A stretch of 64,000 bases of DNA from the NCBI RefSeq assembly GCF_007671725.1, contig NZ_VCNM01000001.1, positions 372,001-436,000 of the forward strand, given 5' to 3'. The notes below the pieces were generated by a model. It was not told the origin of the DNA and did not search any database. It worked only from the letters and a program-made list of their open reading frames with translations. The translations under genes were made by a program, and so were the position numbers. Source of the stretch: Halorubrum depositum (GTDB lineage Archaea > Halobacteriota > Halobacteria > Halobacteriales > Haloferacaceae). Each line of letters opens with the position of its first letter. The stretch's first letter is position 1. Positions 60,850 through 64,000 of this stretch are shown here, in pieces.

Positions 60850-61755
60850 ATGCCAGACGACCGCCACGGGCGTTCGACGCGGCTCGACGCCGCGGCCCGC
60901 GAGCGGGGGCTCGACGCGCCGGCGGACGACCGCCGCAACGGAGGGCCGCCCGACGACGCGGGACCGCGGACCGCGCGGGTGCCGGAGCCGCACGTCCACG
61001 ACACCTTCTCGGTCGACGGGATCGACACGAAGCGACGCGAGGGGCTGCTGGAGGCCGTTCTCCTCGACCGCGACGGCGTCAGCGCCGCCTCGGCGACGAA
61101 GCGGAACGGGACGGTCGGGGTCCACCACGACCCCGACGTCTCCCGCGAGGAGCTCAGAGCGGAGCTCGAGGCCTGCGGGCTCGTGGTCGCACCGGGCGAC
61201 GCGGCGTTCGAGGTGCGGCGCGCCGCGCAGTTCGACTCCGCGCGCGTCGCCGTCGCCGTCCTCTTCGGGCTGATGGTGGCGACACCCTACATCGCCGTCC
61301 TCTACCCCACGCGGGTCGAGTGGCTGTTCTACGACCCGGTGACGGTGCAGTACCTCCAGTCGATCCTCGACTCGAACGTGGCGACGCACTTCTTCGTCAA
61401 CCTCGGCTCGCTGTCGGGGATCGCGTTCCTCGTCGCCTGCGGCCCGATGATCAAGCGGTCGCTCTCCGCGGCGGCCGCGGGGGAGGTGACGAACGAGAGC
61501 GTCTTCGTGGCGGGCGTCGTCGCCCTCTTCGGCTACAGCACGCTCGCCGCGTTCACGGCGTTCGAGGGCGCCGTCCACTACGACCTCGTCGCGTACGCGG
61601 TCGTCGGCGTCACCCTCTGGAACCACTTCGGCGTCGGCGAGACGACACCCGACACCGCGGGCGTCGCGGATCCGACCGCCGACGGGAGCGGGACCGCCGA
61701 CGCCGCGACCGAGGCCGACGAGGAGCCGGTCGCGATGACCGACGGCGGTCGGTAG
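60850..61755 (+). CDS. Half P-type-ATPase-like protein: degenerate HMA domain plus membrane bundle
   Basis: The 301-residue protein from ATG 60850. After a disordered leader, residues about 50-110 read like a heavy-metal-associated domain (TFSVDGIDTKRREGLLEAVLLDRDGVSAASATKRNGTVGVHHDPDVSREELRAELEACGLVV), but TKRRE replaces the metal-binding CxxC. Four to five membrane segments follow (about 125-255), in the pattern of the first helices of copper/cation P-type ATPases (VLFGLMVATPYIAVLYP, LQSILDSN, MIKRSLSAAA, FGYSTLAAFTAF). The actuator, DKTGT and nucleotide domains are absent, and an acidic tail closes the protein. It could be a truncated relic or a repurposed subunit. Confidence 0.65.
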   Translation: MPDDRHGRSTRLDAAARERGLDAPADDRRNGGPPDDAGPRTARVPEPHVHDTFSVDGIDTKRREGLLEAVLLDRDGVSAASATKRNGTVGVHHDPDVSREELRAELEACGLVVAPGDAAFEVRRAAQFDSARVAVAVLFGLMVATPYIAVLYPTRVEWLFYDPVTVQYLQSILDSNVATHFFVNLGSLSGIAFLVACGPMIKRSLSAAAAGEVTNESVFVAGVVALFGYSTLAAFTAFEGAVHYDLVAYAVVGVTLWNHFGVGETTPDTAGVADPTADGSGTADAATEADEEPVAMTDGGR

Positions 61756-61843
61756 TCGCCGGCGGTCGCACCGCGCGTTACCTTTTAGCTGAGCTCGCCA
61801 GTTCGGACGCGCCGAGCGCCCAGCACGGCTCTCCGTCGACCGC

Positions 61844-62725
61844 TCAGTACAGCTCTCGGTCGAGCGGCTCGACGCCCGCGATCGTCACCTCGTCGCCGAC
61901 CGCGAGGGACGACCCCCACCACTCCTCCGGGACGACGGTGTTCACCATGAGCCGGAAGTCGTGGTCGAAGCGGTCGCTCTCGGTCCAGTCTGGAAGGGTC
62001 TCTCGCCGCTTTCGCACGAACCGCTCGCGGAACCCCTCGATCGCCTCGCCCGTGTCCGGGTTCCGGGACGGGACGACGCAACGCTGGCAGGGGTTGACCC
62101 CCAGCAGCTCGGCGTCGCCCGCGGCGAACCGCACGGCCTCCCCGCGGTCGGCGAACAGCCGGTCCTCCCAGAACGCGGGACAGTCGTCGATGACGACGCT
62201 GGGGCGGAGCCGCCGGCGCATCTCCGTCGCGTCCGCGACCGCGTCGAACCAGCCCGCGACGGTCTCGAGGGTCGCGCGCGAGACCACCGTCGGGCCGCGG
62301 GCCGTCCGGTCGTCGGGGAGTCCGCCGTCGGGCTCGCACACTAGGTCGACGGCGTAGCCGAGGTAGTCGCCGACCCACGCTTCCAGCGCGTCGCCGTCGT
62401 CGGGGAGCGCGAAGATCCGCTCGCCCGCGGCGGTCCCCGTCTCGGGCCGCGCCGGCCGCGAGAGGGTCACCGCGGTCGGCGTCGCGTCGGTCGGACCCGC
62501 CAGCTCGTAGCTCGCGCGGAGCCCGTGGACCGCGGGCTCGCGCTTCCCGTTGACGTAGCCCCCGCTCCCGCCGACGGAGGCCTCGTGGGGGTCGACGCCG
62601 GCCTCGACGAGCGCGTACGTGCGGTCGCCGCGGAGGGCGCCCGCGGCCCCGAGTTCGGCGCGGTCGAGGGCGACGCCGTCGTTCGACTTCAGCGGGTAGG
62701 CGACGAGTTCCGCGATGCGTGCCAT
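61844..62725 (-). CDS. MOSC domain protein (molybdenum cofactor sulfurase-like)
   Basis: The 293-residue protein has a MOSC N-terminal beta-barrel (ARIAELVAYPLKSNDGVALDRAELGAAGALRGDRTYALV) and a MOSC domain with the ligand-type motif LLGVNPCQRCVVPSRNPDTGEAIEGF (Cys in NPCQRC). Such proteins carry sulfur for molybdenum cofactor enzymes, or act as mARC-like N-hydroxy reductases. It is separate from the moeA pair at 36.6 kb. Confidence 0.92.
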   Translation of the reverse strand: MARIAELVAYPLKSNDGVALDRAELGAAGALRGDRTYALVEAGVDPHEASVGGSGGYVNGKREPAVHGLRASYELAGPTDATPTAVTLSRPARPETGTAAGERIFALPDDGDALEAWVGDYLGYAVDLVCEPDGGLPDDRTARGPTVVSRATLETVAGWFDAVADATEMRRRLRPSVVIDDCPAFWEDRLFADRGEAVRFAAGDAELLGVNPCQRCVVPSRNPDTGEAIEGFRERFVRKRRETLPDWTESDRFDHDFRLMVNTVVPEEWWGSSLAVGDEVTIAGVEPLDRELY

Positions 62726-62779
62726 GCCCCGCGTTCGACGGGGGGAGAGAAAAGCGATCGGCCGATTGCGACGGCGGCG

Positions 62780-63622
62780 CTACTCCTCGTCGCTCGCGTC
62801 GGCGTCGTCCGCGCCGTCAGCGTCGGTTCCGTCGTCCGCGCCGTCAGCGTCGGTTCCGTCGTCCGCGCCGTCAGCGTCGGTCCCGTCGTCCTCCTCGTCG
62901 CCACCGAGCCCGGCCGCCTCGAACGCCTCGGCGACCTCGTCGGCGGGGACGGTCCGGTAGCCGTCGGCCTCGGTGATCGTCGCGACGGCGACGTCGTCGG
63001 GCTCGAACTCGTCCTCGTGGGCCGCGAGCGCGGCGAGGCCGAGCTCGACGCCGGCGGTCAGCGAGAGGTCGTCGCTCCACTCCTCCTCGAGGTGTCCCTG
63101 GATGTCCTGTCGGCCGCCGCCGATGACGGTCGCCTTCCACTCGTTCGGCGTGCCGGAGGGGTCGGCGGCGAACAGGCGCGGCTCGCCGTCGTCGATGCCG
63201 CCGATGAGGAGCGCGGCGCCGTACGGGCGCGTGCCGCCGCGCTGGGTGTTCTCCTGGATGTGGTCGGTGACGAACTTCGTCAGCGTCTCGACGCCGACGG
63301 GCTCGCCGTAGCGCAGGCGGTTCCCCTGCGACTGCCGGCGCGCGAGGTCGATCAGCTGTCGCGCGTCCGCGACGTGGCCCGCGCTCGCGGTGCCGAGGTG
63401 GTCGTCGAGCTTGTGGAGCTTCTCGATGCTCTCCGCCTCCATCAGCGTCGAGGAGGCGCGGGACATCGCGACGAACACGACGCCCTCCGCGGTGCGGATC
63501 CCGACGCTCGGCGCGCCGCGCGAGACCGCCTCGCGGGCGTACTCGACCTGGTAGATGCGCCCGTCGGGCGAGAACAGCGACGTGCCGCGGTCGTACGCCT
63601 GCTGGTCGTTGCCGCCCATCAT
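62780..63622 (-). CDS. psmA: Proteasome subunit alpha
   Basis: The 280-residue protein begins MMGGNDQQAYDRGTSLFSPDGRIYQVEYAREAV (the alpha-subunit N-terminal signature YDRxxxxFSPDGRLxQVEYA). GTASAGHVADARQLIDLARRQSQ, GTRPYGAALLIGG and ATVIGGGRQDIQGHLEEEW follow. Alpha subunits form the outer heptameric rings of the 20S proteasome and are not proteolytic. The C-terminal about 45 residues are a hyper-acidic tail made largely of a nine-residue repeat (DGTDADGAD). Two adjacent ATGs are possible starts (63622, 63619). Confidence 0.95.
   Translation of the reverse strand: MMGGNDQQAYDRGTSLFSPDGRIYQVEYAREAVSRGAPSVGIRTAEGVVFVAMSRASSTLMEAESIEKLHKLDDHLGTASAGHVADARQLIDLARRQSQGNRLRYGEPVGVETLTKFVTDHIQENTQRGGTRPYGAALLIGGIDDGEPRLFAADPSGTPNEWKATVIGGGRQDIQGHLEEEWSDDLSLTAGVELGLAALAAHEDEFEPDDVAVATITEADGYRTVPADEVAEAFEAAGLGGDEEDDGTDADGADDGTDADGADDGTDADGADDADASDEE
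62804..62884. repeat. 27-bp tandem repeat (3 copies) in the psmA C-terminal tail
   Basis: Three 27-bp units at 62804-62830, 62831-62857 and 62858-62884 (GTCGTCCGCGCCGTCAGCGT start) differ only at the end of the third. They encode the nine-residue repeat in the acidic tail, so copy-number change would alter tail length without breaking the frame. Confidence 0.9.
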
Positions 63623-63795
63623 CGCCGATCACCCGCTCTCGCGGTGTCGCTTTGGCTCATTACCCGTCCTTACGCCGGACGGTTGAAAAAGGGTCCGTAA
63701 CCGGTACGTGTCGGCCGTGACCCGGCTCCCTTTACACGCTCGCGGCCGGCGAGGGCGGCGAGTCGCCGCTCCCGACCCCCGCCTACGACGGATAT

Positions 63796-64000
63796 ATGCC
63801 GATCGCTCCCCTAACAGGGTCGACATTGACTCCCACACGAACGACAGCCGCCCTGATGGCCCTCCTCGCGCTGCTCGCGGCCGTCGGCGGGGCCGCGGCG
63901 GTGCCCGACGCGCGGATCGCCGTCGACGGGGTCGAGCCGAGCACGAGCGAGCCCGTCGTCGGCGAGCGCACGAGCCTGAACGTCACCCTCTCGAACTCCG
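63796..64000 (+). CDS. N-terminus of a secreted protein with CARDB-like domain, cut by window end
   Basis: From ATG 63796 the frame encodes MPIAPLTGSTLTPTRTTAA, followed by the hydrophobic ALMALLALLAAVGGAAA. It then reads PDARIAVDGVEPSTSEPVVGERTSLNVTLSNS to the window end. The hydrophobic stretch is a Sec-type signal peptide, and the mature start resembles a CARDB or Ig-like surface-protein domain. TTG 63826 or an internal ATG is an alternative start. A GATATATG element precedes the ATG. The function is unknown because the rest is not visible. Confidence 0.6.
   Translation, partial: MPIAPLTGSTLTPTRTTAALMALLALLAAVGGAAAVPDARIAVDGVEPSTSEPVVGERTSLNVTLSNS

Noticed and set aside
1-64000. CRISPR array or cas genes
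   Set aside because: No regularly spaced direct repeats with unique spacers were seen and no cas motifs were recognised. The tandem repeats found are direct, spacerless, or tRNA-derived.
1-64000. Origin of replication
   Set aside because: No Orc1/Cdc6 gene or clustered ORB-like repeats were noticed.

Overview
This 64 kb window is a chromosomal segment of a halophilic archaeon. It is GC-rich with a few AT-rich islets, and the proteins are acidic. It carries archaeal signature genes: Pus10, TgtA plus ArcS, a GHMP-type shikimate kinase, ribosomal protein S6e, a proteasome alpha subunit, siroheme decarboxylase, CheF, HalOD1 and Bat-type HTH proteins. Tat lipoprotein signals are frequent, and promoters look like archaeal TATA elements close to the start codon. 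The overall character suggests Halorubrum or a near relative, but the genus is an inference.

Layout. 0-7.4 kb: the 3' two thirds of a DabAB inorganic-carbon uptake pair, an amidohydrolase, an Lrp regulator, a universal stress protein, Pus10 and a small zinc protein. 7.4-10 kb is an accessory islet: a dispersed repeat with its own TATA box (copy A), insertion-element end remnants, a frameshifted HicB antitoxin, a lipoprotein protease and a 51-residue double zinc-finger protein. 10-17.2 kb: trpS, a HerA-like ATPase, a formamidase-type enzyme, and a secreted metallo-beta-lactamase protein with a coupled partner. 17.3-20.8 kb is a second accessory stretch: an HTH/zinc-ribbon regulator, a cupin, a cupredoxin and a MazEF module. 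20.8-26 kb: chorismate mutase and shikimate kinase, a three-gene lipoprotein/membrane operon, small conserved proteins and a ferredoxin.

26-35 kb: tRNA-Leu(UAA) followed by tandem duplications of its own 3' end, HalOD1, a MoaD-like protein ending in CC, quinol nitric oxide reductase, BtpA, a PfkB kinase, a deaminase, small acidic and zinc proteins, and copy B of the dispersed repeat in reverse orientation. 35.6-44 kb: a PHP phosphoesterase, two translationally coupled MoeA genes (the second with a substrate-binding-protein domain), a thioesterase, an M23-like protein, a sensor kinase and a lipoate-ligase-like gene. 44-53 kb: S6e, then a tetrapyrrole cluster (siroheme decarboxylase, precorrin-2 dehydrogenase, glutamyl-tRNA reductase), Nif3, and the archaeosine pair tgtA and arcS. 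53-64 kb: a Bat-type regulator, isocitrate lyase behind two small coupled ORFs, thiL, an acetyltransferase, prs, zinc and 2Fe-2S proteins, CheF, a half P-type-ATPase-like protein, a MOSC protein, the proteasome alpha subunit and the start of a secreted protein.

The most interesting unexplained signals are the dispersed repeat at 7.4 and 35.4 kb, whose stems covary between copies and which looks like a transcribed structured RNA, and the covarying hairpin array after the tRNA-Leu gene. Others are the CC-ending MoaD-like protein, the HMA/transmembrane half-ATPase, and small proteins too short for routine gene calling.
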